This document shows, one piece after another, positions 42,933 to 50,324 of a stretch of DNA of 64,000 nucleotides; position 1 is the first letter of the stretch, and each line of letters opens with the position of its first letter. A program made the position numbers and the translations under genes. The notes below the pieces were generated by a model. The model ran no database searches. It saw nothing but the letters and a program-made list of their open reading frames with translations, and was not told where the DNA came from. The DNA comes from JACCTH01 sp035281645 (GTDB lineage: Bacteria; Actinomycetota; Acidimicrobiia; Spongiisociales; ZC4RG35), in the NCBI GenBank assembly GCA_035281645.1, contig DATEDN010000092.1, positions 1 to 64,000 on the forward strand. Reading direction: 5' to 3'.

Positions 42933-42986
42933 TTACCCGCGATCGTGGATAGACACAAACTCAGGCTTTGCCAGCCACGTCGACCA

Positions 42987-43006
42987 GCTGCCTTTCGCCT
43001 GGCAGC
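42987..43006 (-). terminator. Short stem-loop downstream of the 45-residue lipoprotein gene
   Basis: GCTGCC (42987-42992) pairs with GGCAGC (43001-43006) over an eight-base loop. It lies eight bases beyond the lipoprotein stop, in the right place to end its transcript. Confidence 0.4.
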
Positions 43007-43014
43007 GGCGTCGG

Positions 43015-43152
43015 TTAGTTGTAGAGGCCTCCGTCGGAATCGGTGCCCTGATTGCTTCCCGGATCTCCATCAGAAGGGCCCGGGTTATCTCCGCAGGCAC
43101 CAAGCCCCCCAATTAGCAAGAGAACTGCTAACCATCGTTTTGCCGTCTTCAC
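43015..43152 (-). CDS. Tiny lipoprotein, 45 residues
   Basis: On the minus strand a perfect ribosome binding site GAGGAGG lies seven bases before GTG 43152. The frame encodes VKTAKRWLAVLLLIGGLGAC, a full lipoprotein signal with lipobox LGAC and Cys20. It then gives 25 residues rich in Gly, Asp, Asn, Pro and Ser (DNPGPSDGDPGSNQ...), ending at TAA 43015. The mature tail would be a short flexible acidic peptide on the outer face of the membrane. No family is recognised. The strong start signals, the complete lipobox and the flanking hairpins support a real gene. Confidence 0.68.
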   Translation of the reverse strand: MKTAKRWLAVLLLIGGLGACGDNPGPSDGDPGSNQGTDSDGGLYN

Positions 43153-43194
43153 GCGTTCGCCTCCTCAGTAGGCGATGGGTCTGGGAGACTTAGT

Positions 43195-43212
43195 ACCCCC
43201 GCTCGAGGGGGG
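43195..43212 (-). terminator. CCCCC/GGGGG stem-loop after the YHS gene
   Basis: CCCCC (43196-43200) pairs with GGGGG (43207-43211) around GCTCGA. It lies 20 bases past the YHS stop and separates that gene from the small lipoprotein gene. Confidence 0.45.
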
Positions 43213-43232
43213 CGAAACAAGCCGGAGCCTGG

Positions 43233-43382
43233 TCAGGCGACGAATTCCGCCGGGTTCTCCTGAAAAGTACGAAGGCACCCCGCCGCACAGAAGAAGTAGG
43301 TCACGCCGTTGTATTCCGTCTTGAAAGGGGCGGTCTCGACATCAACTGTCATCTCGCAGACCGGATCGATGGCTTCCTTCAT
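43233..43382 (-). CDS. YHS-domain protein, 49 residues
   Basis: From ATG 43382 the protein is a single YHS domain: DPVCEMTVD near residues 6-14, YNGVTYFFCAAGC near 26-38, and FQENPAEFV at the end. The Cys in DPVC and the FCxxxC-type pair are the expected metal-binding residues. YHS domains occur in copper ATPases, toluene monooxygenase components and metal chaperones. Alone, it may bind a transition metal. It diverges from the gene at 43476. Confidence 0.85.
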   Translation of the reverse strand: MKEAIDPVCEMTVDVETAPFKTEYNGVTYFFCAAGCLRTFQENPAEFVA

Positions 43383-43475
43383 GCTTACCTCCGCTGGTAT
43401 CCGTTCGAGGTCGCGGCCAGTATGGCAAGCCATCAGGCTTTGCCGTGCGCCCGTTCGACAGCCGGATTGCGAGCG

Positions 43476-43883
43476 ATGATCATGCAGATGATGAGTCGGT
43501 TCTTTCCCTACGACTTCGACCGCAGATTCCGCCTGATCTGGCGCTCATTCGGGGTTGATCCCGAAGTTGACGGAGTGACTCTCACCGACGACGGCCGCCT
43601 TGGCGCCAGCTTCGGACGCTTTCGGGTTGACACTCCGTTGTCCAATGTCGCCGATGTCACCAACACCGGCCCATATCGCTGGTGGAAGTCCGTCGGGCTT
43701 CGGGCCTCGGCCGCCGACACCGGAATCACCTTTGGCACCACCAATCGGGTGGGTGCATGCATCCTGTTCAAGGATCCGATCCCGCAGGTTGTGCCACCAC
43801 GGCCGGGTCACGCCGGGCTTACGGTCACGGTCGCCGAACCTGACAAGTTGGTCGCTGCCGTGAAGGAAGGCAAACGTGCCTGA
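43476..43883 (+). CDS. Conserved protein of unknown function upstream of xylose isomerase
   Basis: A 135-residue soluble protein. The nested starts at 43476 and 43482 (MIMQMMSRFF) make the N-terminus uncertain. It is beta-rich, with FDRRFRLIWRSFGVDPEVDGVTLTDDGRLGASFGRF, GPYRWWKSVG and later ACILFKDPIPQVVPPRPGHAGLTVTV, and might be a PH-like or lipocalin-like domain. I recognise no named family. It overlaps the xylose isomerase start by eight bases, so the two are probably coupled. Confidence 0.65.
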   Translation: MIMQMMSRFFPYDFDRRFRLIWRSFGVDPEVDGVTLTDDGRLGASFGRFRVDTPLSNVADVTNTGPYRWWKSVGLRASAADTGITFGTTNRVGACILFKDPIPQVVPPRPGHAGLTVTVAEPDKLVAAVKEGKRA

Positions 43884-45195
43884 CTTCTTCGATGTCGACG
43901 CGGTGGGCTTTGGCGACGATGGCGACCTCGCCTACCGGGTCTACGAACCGGATCGCTTGGTGCTCGGCAAGCGAATGGAGGATCAGCTGCGGATCGCGGT
44001 TTGCTACTGGCATTCGTTCAACTGGCCGGGAAGTGACGTCTTCGGCGTGGGGACTTTTGACCGACCGTGGCTCGAGCCAACGCCGACAGATCCCATGGCC
44101 GCAGCCCGTCAGAAGATGGACGCCGCCTTCGAGTTCTTCACCAAACTGGGCGTACCCTTTTTCTGCTTCCACGATGTCGACATCGCCCCGGCGGGAAAGA
44201 CCTTTTCGGATTCGGCTCGAAACCTCGATGAGATGGTCACCTATGCCGAGAAGAAAATGGCGGAAACCGGCAAACGAGTTCTGTGGGGCACCGCCAACCT
44301 TTTTTCACATCCCCGCTACGCCGCCGGTGCCGCCACTAACCCCGACCCCGATGTTTTCGCCTATGCCGCGGCTCAGGTGAAGCATGCCCTGGAGGCGACA
44401 CATCGCCTCGGCGGCGCCAACTATGTGCTTTGGGGGGGCCGGGAGGGTTACGAAACCCTGCTCAACACCGATCTGCAACGAGAGGCGGAGCAACTGGGCC
44501 GATTCCTCCATCTGGTCGCCGAACACAAGCACAAAATCGGCTTCGAGGGCACGCTCCTCATCGAGCCCAAGCCCGCCGAACCGACCAAGCATCAGTACGA
44601 CTACGACTGCCAGTCCGTGCACGGCTTCCTCGAACGTTTCGACTTGGTCGACGAATTTCGGGTCAACATCGAGGCCAATCACGCCACGCTGGCGGGTCAC
44701 AGCTTCCACCACGAGGTGGCCTACTCGGTATCGAACGGCATCTTCGGCTCGATCGACGCCAACCGGGGCGATTATCAAAACGGATGGGATACCGACCAGT
44801 TCCCCAATTCGGTCGATGAGCTCTGCCTGGTTCTTTATGAGATTCTCAGGGGCGGCGGCTTCACTAATGGCGGCTTCAATTTCGACACCAAGTTGCGCCG
44901 GCAATCTCTCGATCGTGCCGATCTCTTCCACGGACACGTGGGGGGAATCGACACCCTGGCACGGGCGTTGCTGGTGGCGGCCGAGCTGGTCGAGCAAGAG
45001 ACCATCGCCGGTCCGCTCAAGCGCCGGTACGGCGGTTGGGAGAACGGAGTGGGTGCTGGCATCCTCGCCGGTGCGGAGTCGCTCGACTCTCTCGAGGCAC
45101 GGGTCATGACCGGTGAGATCGACCCGAGCCCGGTCTCGGGTCGTCAGGAGCTGTTGGAGAACCGGGTCAACCGGGTCATTTGGTCAAGTCGCTGA
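43876..45195 (+). CDS. xylA: Xylose isomerase (class II)
   Basis: A 439-residue enzyme starting at GTG. It has the class II length, FFCFHDVDIAP near residue 95 (catalytic His and Asp) and WGGREGYETLLNTD near 190. LIEPKPAEPTKHQYD near 231 supplies metal-binding Glu, with NIEANHATLAGHSFHHE near 266 and FDTKLRR near 337. It converts D-xylose to D-xylulose, and often glucose to fructose, with Mg or Mn. The mutarotase-like gene overlaps its 3' end, and the sugar ABC transporter genes face it. No xylulokinase gene is in the window. Confidence 0.96.
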   Translation: MPDFFDVDAVGFGDDGDLAYRVYEPDRLVLGKRMEDQLRIAVCYWHSFNWPGSDVFGVGTFDRPWLEPTPTDPMAAARQKMDAAFEFFTKLGVPFFCFHDVDIAPAGKTFSDSARNLDEMVTYAEKKMAETGKRVLWGTANLFSHPRYAAGAATNPDPDVFAYAAAQVKHALEATHRLGGANYVLWGGREGYETLLNTDLQREAEQLGRFLHLVAEHKHKIGFEGTLLIEPKPAEPTKHQYDYDCQSVHGFLERFDLVDEFRVNIEANHATLAGHSFHHEVAYSVSNGIFGSIDANRGDYQNGWDTDQFPNSVDELCLVLYEILRGGGFTNGGFNFDTKLRRQSLDRADLFHGHVGGIDTLARALLVAAELVEQETIAGPLKRRYGGWENGVGAGILAGAESLDSLEARVMTGEIDPSPVSGRQELLENRVNRVIWSSR

Positions 45196-45974
45196 CGCTG
45201 GGGTCCTACGAGTTGGCGGCTGCTGCCGACTTCGGTCCCCGCATCATCAGCCTGCGCCGAAACGATTCCCCCGATTTCTTCGCCCACCTCGATCCCGAGG
45301 TGGGCCTGAGACAACCCGATGGGCGGGTATATCGGCTGCGAGGCGGCCACCGCCTCTGGGCGGCACCTGAGATCCCCGCGGTGTCCTACGCACCTGACGA
45401 CCATCCCTGCGAGGTGGTCGCAACCGGGGACTCGGTGCGGATCTCAGCGCCGGCGGACGGAGCCGGACTCGAGAAATCGATCACTGTGAAGCGCCACGGG
45501 GAGGAACTGGTGGTGGACCACCGCCTGACAAACGCGGGGAGCCAGGAGATCGGAGTCGCCCCCTGGGCCATCACCCAACTGCGCCTGGGCGGGGTAGCTC
45601 AGCTTCCTCTAAGAAATGCCGAGGATCGAGATGATCTGCAAGCCGACCGGAGTCTCGTGATCTGGCCCTACACCAATCTGGCCGACTCCCGACTCTCGTA
45701 TGCGAGCGACCACGTTCTCATCCAAGGTGGAGCCGGACCAGCTCTCAAGCTCGGGTCGGGACCCGAGCCTGGCGCGCTTTCGTATTCGCTCGAGAGTTGG
45801 CGATTCATCAAGAGGATCGAGCCCTCGTTGGGCGGGCCTTTTGCGGATCGAGGCGCGGTGTGCCAGGTTTACGTGAAAGACGCCTTCCTCGAGTTGGAGA
45901 CTCTGGGACCAATCGCTCTTCTCCCGCCGGGAGCGTGGGCCGAGCACCGCGAGACCTGGACGATTACTCGCTAG
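45180..45974 (+). CDS. Aldose-epimerase-like (mutarotase fold) protein
   Basis: A 264-residue beta-rich protein with galactose-mutarotase-like features: LAAAADFGPRIISLRRNDSPDFF near residues 12-34, GGHRLWAAPE near 55-64, and DHRLTNAGSQEIGVAPWAITQL near 112-133. The catalytic His/Glu of true mutarotases are not obvious, and the group is often annotated as DUF4380-like. TTG 45180 is the likely start and overlaps xylA by 16 bases. Beside xylA it may equilibrate sugar anomers. Its stop shares CTAG with the ABC ATPase gene. Confidence 0.7.
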   Translation: MVKSLTLGSYELAAAADFGPRIISLRRNDSPDFFAHLDPEVGLRQPDGRVYRLRGGHRLWAAPEIPAVSYAPDDHPCEVVATGDSVRISAPADGAGLEKSITVKRHGEELVVDHRLTNAGSQEIGVAPWAITQLRLGGVAQLPLRNAEDRDDLQADRSLVIWPYTNLADSRLSYASDHVLIQGGAGPALKLGSGPEPGALSYSLESWRFIKRIEPSLGGPFADRGAVCQVYVKDAFLELETLGPIALLPPGAWAEHRETWTITR

Positions 45975-46753
45975 GTATGCAGCTCTTCGAGTTCCGACTT
46001 GGTGATCTGTCCGGGGAGCTTTCCCATGATGATCATCCCTAGGACGTCGTCTTTGGTGACGTCCTCTTTGTTTACGGTTCCCACGAGCTTTCCGGTCAGC
46101 ATGACGCTGATCCGATCGGATAGATCAAAAACGTCGTGGATGTCATGGCTGATCAGGAAAATCCCCAAGCCCTCTTCCTTGAGCTGGCGGATGAGTCCGC
46201 CGACCTGAGCGGTTTCGGCCGGACCCAATGCCGCGGTGGGCTCGTCCATGATCAGGATGCGGGCATTGAAATGGACCGCCCGACCGATCGCTACCGATTG
46301 CCGTTGACCTCCCGAGAGCGACCTCACCGCGGCCTTGAAGTTTCGAAACTTTGGATTCAGCCGCGACATCACTTTTCGGGTGGCGGCTTCCATGGCCGAA
46401 TCGTCCAGTGATCCGAAGCGGGTTCTCAGCTCCCGCCCCAGAAAGACATTGCCGGGCGCATCGATGTTGTCCGCCAGAGCCAGTGTCTGATAGATCGTCT
46501 CGATGCCCAAGCGTTTGGCATCGATCGGAGAGGTGATCGTTACGGGATTGCCATCGATGAAGATCTCTCCCGAGTCGGCTTGATGGGCTCCGGAAAGGGT
46601 CTTGATCAAGGTCGACTTGCCGGCACCGTTCCCGCCTACGAGCGCTACCACTTCACCGGGAAATAGGTTGACAGTCACCCCATCTACGGCATGGACGCCA
46701 CCAAAGGCAACGCGGATGTCTCTTAATTCCACGAGCGGAGTGCGGTCGGTCAT
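45971..46753 (-). CDS. Sugar ABC transporter ATP-binding protein (XylG/FrcA-like)
   Basis: A 260-residue single-domain ATPase: Walker A GGNGAGKST near 39, signature LSGGQRQSVAIGRAV near 145, Walker B ILIMDEPTAALG near 165 and a switch His in ISHDIHD near 201. Classical XylG has two ABC domains of about 500 residues, so this is the one-domain type found in FrcA-like systems. It energises import with the overlapping permease and the binding protein upstream. Sugar substrate is likely xylose or a similar pentose, judging from convergent xylA. Confidence 0.92.
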   Translation of the reverse strand: MTDRTPLVELRDIRVAFGGVHAVDGVTVNLFPGEVVALVGGNGAGKSTLIKTLSGAHQADSGEIFIDGNPVTITSPIDAKRLGIETIYQTLALADNIDAPGNVFLGRELRTRFGSLDDSAMEAATRKVMSRLNPKFRNFKAAVRSLSGGQRQSVAIGRAVHFNARILIMDEPTAALGPAETAQVGGLIRQLKEEGLGIFLISHDIHDVFDLSDRISVMLTGKLVGTVNKEDVTKDDVLGMIIMGKLPGQITKSELEELHT

Positions 46754-48057
46754 CGGGTCACCCTTCGCCGGTAGAAGGTGTCAATCCCAACCGCGATCAC
46801 CAGGACCACGCCCACCACGATGTCTTGGAGGGGGGCGTCAACGCCCATCAGCACCATGCCCGACTGCAGGGATTGCATCACCAGCGCCCCGAGAACTGCT
46901 CCGGAGATCGTCCCGATCCCACCGGCCAATGAAGTTCCCCCGATGACCGCGGCGGCAATGACGTAGAGCTCGGTGAGCGTTCCCAGGCCACTGGTGGCAG
47001 CGTTCAAACGGGCGGTTTGCACCGCGGCTCCGATTGCCACCAGGACCCCCATCAAGACGTAGGTCTTGAGGATCGTCCATCGGGTCTTGATCCCGCCCAG
47101 CTCAGCGGCCTCCGGGTTCCCGCCGATGGCGAACACGTAACGACCGAATCTCCGCTGGGTGGCTATAACCGTCATCACCAAGGCCACGCCGATTGCGATC
47201 AGGACTGGGTTGGCAATGCCAAGGGCGATACCTCCGGGAGGAACCTCGATCCCCCGCTCCGCCGCGTACTGCTCGGCGAGCGCCTGGGGCATCGGATAGC
47301 TGTTGATCACCGCTACTGCCCCTAAAACGAACAGAGAGCCGACCACGGCCAGGGTGACCTCGGCCCATACCGGTCGCAGGCGAAATCCGAACTTGCGCCG
47401 TTGGCGACGGCCGTTCAAGAGGAAGAAGATGATTCCCAGGCAGGCGACTACCCCTACGGCCCAGCTCGCCGGTCCACCGATGCGTCCCCGCGACCCGCCT
47501 CCCAGCAGTTGAAAATTGGAGTCCATGGGCGCGATAGTCCGACCACTCGCCAGAGCCCACGCCACGCCCCGCCAGACCAAGAGGCCACCCAGGGTGACGA
47601 TGAAGGAGGGCACGCCCACGTAGGAGATGATGAAGCCCTGGAAGCCTCCGATCAGGGCGCCGAGGATCAAACCCGCCACAAGGGTGATGATCCAGGTGGC
47701 CCAATGGTCGAAACCGATCATGCCGGGGAGGATCTCGGCTTGGAGCAGGCCCATGGTCATTCCCAGCGTGGCAAGCACCGATCCCACGGAGAGGTCGATG
47801 TTGCGGGAGACGATGATCAGCACCATCCCCGTGGCCATGATGGCGACGGCGGCCGTCTGGACCGATAGGTTCCACAGGTTGCGCGCACTGAGGAACGTTC
47901 CTCCGGAAAGAATGTGGAAACCGATCCAGATCACGATCAGAGCCGCGACCATCCCCAGAAGGCGGGTGTCGATCTCCAGAGCTCCCAAAACGGAGCCGAT
48001 GGATCGTTTCGGCGGCGTCGTTGTTTGTTCCGGAGAACTGACGACAACGTCAGTCAT
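46750..48057 (-). CDS. Sugar ABC transporter permease (XylH-like)
   Basis: A 435-residue permease with about ten hydrophobic segments. ATG 48057 is chosen because GGAGGTGA lies seven bases upstream; an earlier GTG would put that ribosome site inside the gene. Characteristic stretches are NLWNLSVQTAAVAIMATGMVLIIVSRNIDLSVG near residues 59-91 and the EAA-like AELGGIKTRWTILKTYVLMGV near 314. TSLAGGIGTISGAVLGALVMQ follows near the C-terminus. It overlaps the ATPase start by four bases, and is longer than XylH by a loop of about 40 residues near 195-235. Confidence 0.92.
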   Translation of the reverse strand: MTDVVVSSPEQTTTPPKRSIGSVLGALEIDTRLLGMVAALIVIWIGFHILSGGTFLSARNLWNLSVQTAAVAIMATGMVLIIVSRNIDLSVGSVLATLGMTMGLLQAEILPGMIGFDHWATWIITLVAGLILGALIGGFQGFIISYVGVPSFIVTLGGLLVWRGVAWALASGRTIAPMDSNFQLLGGGSRGRIGGPASWAVGVVACLGIIFFLLNGRRQRRKFGFRLRPVWAEVTLAVVGSLFVLGAVAVINSYPMPQALAEQYAAERGIEVPPGGIALGIANPVLIAIGVALVMTVIATQRRFGRYVFAIGGNPEAAELGGIKTRWTILKTYVLMGVLVAIGAAVQTARLNAATSGLGTLTELYVIAAAVIGGTSLAGGIGTISGAVLGALVMQSLQSGMVLMGVDAPLQDIVVGVVLVIAVGIDTFYRRRVTR

Positions 48058-48084
48058 GGAAGAATCACCTCCCACTAAAGACTA

Positions 48085-48118
48085 AGCGCCGCGCCCACCC
48101 GAAGGTGAGCGCGGCGCT
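48085..48118 (-). promoter_or_regulatory. Intercistronic stem-loop with UUCG tetraloop in sugar transporter mRNA
   Basis: In minus-strand RNA a 15-pair stem (AGCGCCGCGC...GCGCGGCGCU) closes a C-UUCG-G tetraloop. One A-C mismatch on the plus strand becomes a U-G pair in the minus-strand RNA, so the structure is complete only in that transcript. It lies between the binding-protein stop and the permease start, where such stems protect the upstream message or partly terminate, giving more binding protein than permease. Confidence 0.75.
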
Positions 48119-48141
48119 CGAGTATCTAGTTGTTGTTCTGC

Positions 48142-49290
48142 TTAGGGGCAGACGGCTACCGCTCCGGCGGTAACGCCTTGGCATAGCTCGTCAACGGTGA
48201 TCCACTCGGCATCAACCACCACGTCGAGGTTGTCCTGCGTGATAGCGATGGGCGTGAGGAGAATCGAGGTCATCGAGTTGCCGCCCGGAGAGTCGAACTG
48301 CACGACTCCGGCGACGTCTTCAATGGCCGCACCTTGCGCGAGCTGAATCGCAGCCTCACCAGCCGCCCTTCCCAGCTCACGAGCGTCTTTCCAAACCGAC
48401 ACCGACTGAGTGCCGAGTGCAACCCGGTTCAGAGCGGCCAAGTCGCCGTCCTGGCCCGAAACTGGCACGGTGCCGGCCAGACCCTGAGCCTCGAGGGCAG
48501 CAACTACGCCACCCGCCATACCGTCGTTCTCGGAGAGAACGGCGTCAATGGCGTTGTTCTCCTGGGTCAGGCACTGCTCCATGTTGGTCTGGGCAACGGC
48601 CGGGTCCCAGTTGTCGGTATAGGTCTCGCATGCGACATTGATCGCTCCTGACGACTCGGCATCGCCGATGACCTGGGTGTAACCCTCGCGTAGGAAGTCA
48701 GCATTGGCGTCCGCCTGGTTGCCCTTGATGATGGCGTAGTTGCCCTCCGGCACCAGCCCGTAAATCACCTCGGCCTGGAGCCGTCCAACGCCAACGTTGT
48801 CAAAGGTGATGTAGAGAGCACCGGGGTTCTCGATCAACCGGTCGTATGCGATAACCGGCACCCCTTGTTCCAGGGCGCTGGCTACAGCCGGCAGGATGGC
48901 CTCTCCGTCCTGGGCGAGGATGATCAACACATCCGCTCCCTGAGCCATCAGGTTCTCGACGTCAGCCAATTGCTGTTCAGCCGAGGACCCGGCGTCGGCG
49001 GAGATATAGGTCGCCCCCGCCTCTTCGAGAGCGGCGACGATGTTTGGCTCGTCCGACTTGGCCCAACGTTCCTCGTTGTAGTTGTTCCAGGAAACCCCCA
49101 CGATGATTTCGTCGTCGTCTCCTGGGGGTGATGTGGTAGCCGCTCCTGCTGCACCCGTGGTGGTGGGTGCCGCGGTGGTTTCGGTGACACCGCCGGCGGT
49201 CGTGGTGGCGGCATCGCCACCTCCGCAAGCGGCGATCAACAATGCCACAGTCGCCAGCAGCGCCAGGTTGCGGCGTTTGAACATTGTCAT
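48142..49290 (-). CDS. Sugar ABC transporter substrate-binding lipoprotein (XylF-like)
   Basis: A 382-residue exported lipoprotein from ATG 49290 (GGAGG three bases before); ATG 49284 is an alternative. The signal ends at lipobox IAAC, Cys22. A Thr-rich linker (ATTTAGGVTETTAAPTTT) is followed by a periplasmic-binding domain. It shows IIVGVSWNNYNEERWAKSDEPNIVAALEEAG near 60-90 and AQDGEAILPAVASALEQGVPVIAYDRLI near 125-152, which is typical of xylose or ribose binders. It heads the transport genes, and the stem-loop behind it may boost its expression. Confidence 0.92.
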   Translation of the reverse strand: MTMFKRRNLALLATVALLIAACGGGDAATTTAGGVTETTAAPTTTGAAGAATTSPPGDDDEIIVGVSWNNYNEERWAKSDEPNIVAALEEAGATYISADAGSSAEQQLADVENLMAQGADVLIILAQDGEAILPAVASALEQGVPVIAYDRLIENPGALYITFDNVGVGRLQAEVIYGLVPEGNYAIIKGNQADANADFLREGYTQVIGDAESSGAINVACETYTDNWDPAVAQTNMEQCLTQENNAIDAVLSENDGMAGGVVAALEAQGLAGTVPVSGQDGDLAALNRVALGTQSVSVWKDARELGRAAGEAAIQLAQGAAIEDVAGVVQFDSPGGNSMTSILLTPIAITQDNLDVVVDAEWITVDELCQGVTAGAVAVCP

Positions 49291-49346
49291 TTTCCTCCCT
49301 GTTTTTTTTGATTGTGAAGTCCCGCCAGATGCGGGACCGGCGAACA

Positions 49347-50324
49347 CTAGCCAGAGGCGTTCTCGACGATGCGCTCCAGAACCTCGAGATTTGCGACCGC
49401 GTCGGTTGGTTCGGTGGGGAGAGGTCCGAGGCTGCGAACGGCCTCGGAGAAGGCGTCGGCCTGGACCCGATACTGATCGTCGGTGGCGACCTCAATCGCC
49501 CTCGTCCCCGGGCTCACCGGTGGTTCTCCCCCGGCGAAAACAACGATGCGGCTTGGTCGGTCAGGGGGAATGTTGAAGGGGATCTCGATCCGGAGGCGTC
49601 CTTCAGTCCCCACCACGTCAACCCGCTGATCGGGCTCGGCCACGGTCGACACGGTGAAGGTCGCGTGTCGGCCTCCGAACTCGAGCAGCGCCGATGTGAG
49701 CACGTCGGTCCCGAATTCGGAGTGGCGGCGAATCAGGGCCCTGACCCCATCGGGCTCGGACCCGAAGAGCATCCGAGCGGCATTGACCGGATAGCAACCG
49801 ATATCGAGAAGGGCACCGCCACCGGTCGTCACCTGGTTACGAATGTCGTTGGGATCGAGATTGCGATAGCTGAAGAATGACTGAAAGGCCACCAGTTCGC
49901 CGATGGTCCCGCTCTCGATCAAGCGGCGAACTTCCTGCCACAACGGATGGAGTCGATACATGAACGCCTCCATCAGGAGCACATTTGCCTGGTTGCTGGC
50001 GTCGATCATGCGGCGTGCGTCGGCACTGGTCAGAGCCAACGGCTTTTCGCACAAGACATGCTTCCCGGCCGCGGCGGCGGCCAGTGTCCATTCGAGATGG
50101 AGATGGTTGGGCAGGGGAATGTAGACCGCCTCGATGGTGTCGTCGGCGAGCAATGCCTCGTAGGAGCCGTATGCCTTTGGGATCCCAAGTTCATCGGCAG
50201 CGGCGGACGCCTTCGACTGGGTGCGGGAAGCGATAGCCTCGACCAGGCTCATGACAGAACCCTTCATGGCCGGAATCACCTTGCGAACCGCAATGTCGGC
50301 AACGCCGAGCACACCCCAACGCAC
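49347..50324 (-). CDS. Gfo/Idh/MocA family oxidoreductase
   Basis: A 325-residue NAD(P)-dependent oxidoreductase from GTG 50324; TTG 50342 is possible. It has a Rossmann start VRWGVLGVADIAVRKVIPAM, LPNHLHLEWTLAAAAAGKHVLCEKPLALT (Glu-Lys-Pro active-site motif) near 72-100 and a beta-sheet half. GGALLDIGCYPVNAARMLFG near 158 carries the catalytic Asp and His-equivalent region. It sits upstream of the sugar transporter genes on the same strand, so it may oxidise the imported sugar (the family includes glucose- and xylose-dehydrogenase-like enzymes). Its 5' end overlaps the divergent UnbV-like gene by 32 bases if both predicted starts hold. Confidence 0.88.
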   Translation of the reverse strand: MRWGVLGVADIAVRKVIPAMKGSVMSLVEAIASRTQSKASAAADELGIPKAYGSYEALLADDTIEAVYIPLPNHLHLEWTLAAAAAGKHVLCEKPLALTSADARRMIDASNQANVLLMEAFMYRLHPLWQEVRRLIESGTIGELVAFQSFFSYRNLDPNDIRNQVTTGGGALLDIGCYPVNAARMLFGSEPDGVRALIRRHSEFGTDVLTSALLEFGGRHATFTVSTVAEPDQRVDVVGTEGRLRIEIPFNIPPDRPSRIVVFAGGEPPVSPGTRAIEVATDDQYRVQADAFSEAVRSLGPLPTEPTDAVANLEVLERIVENASG

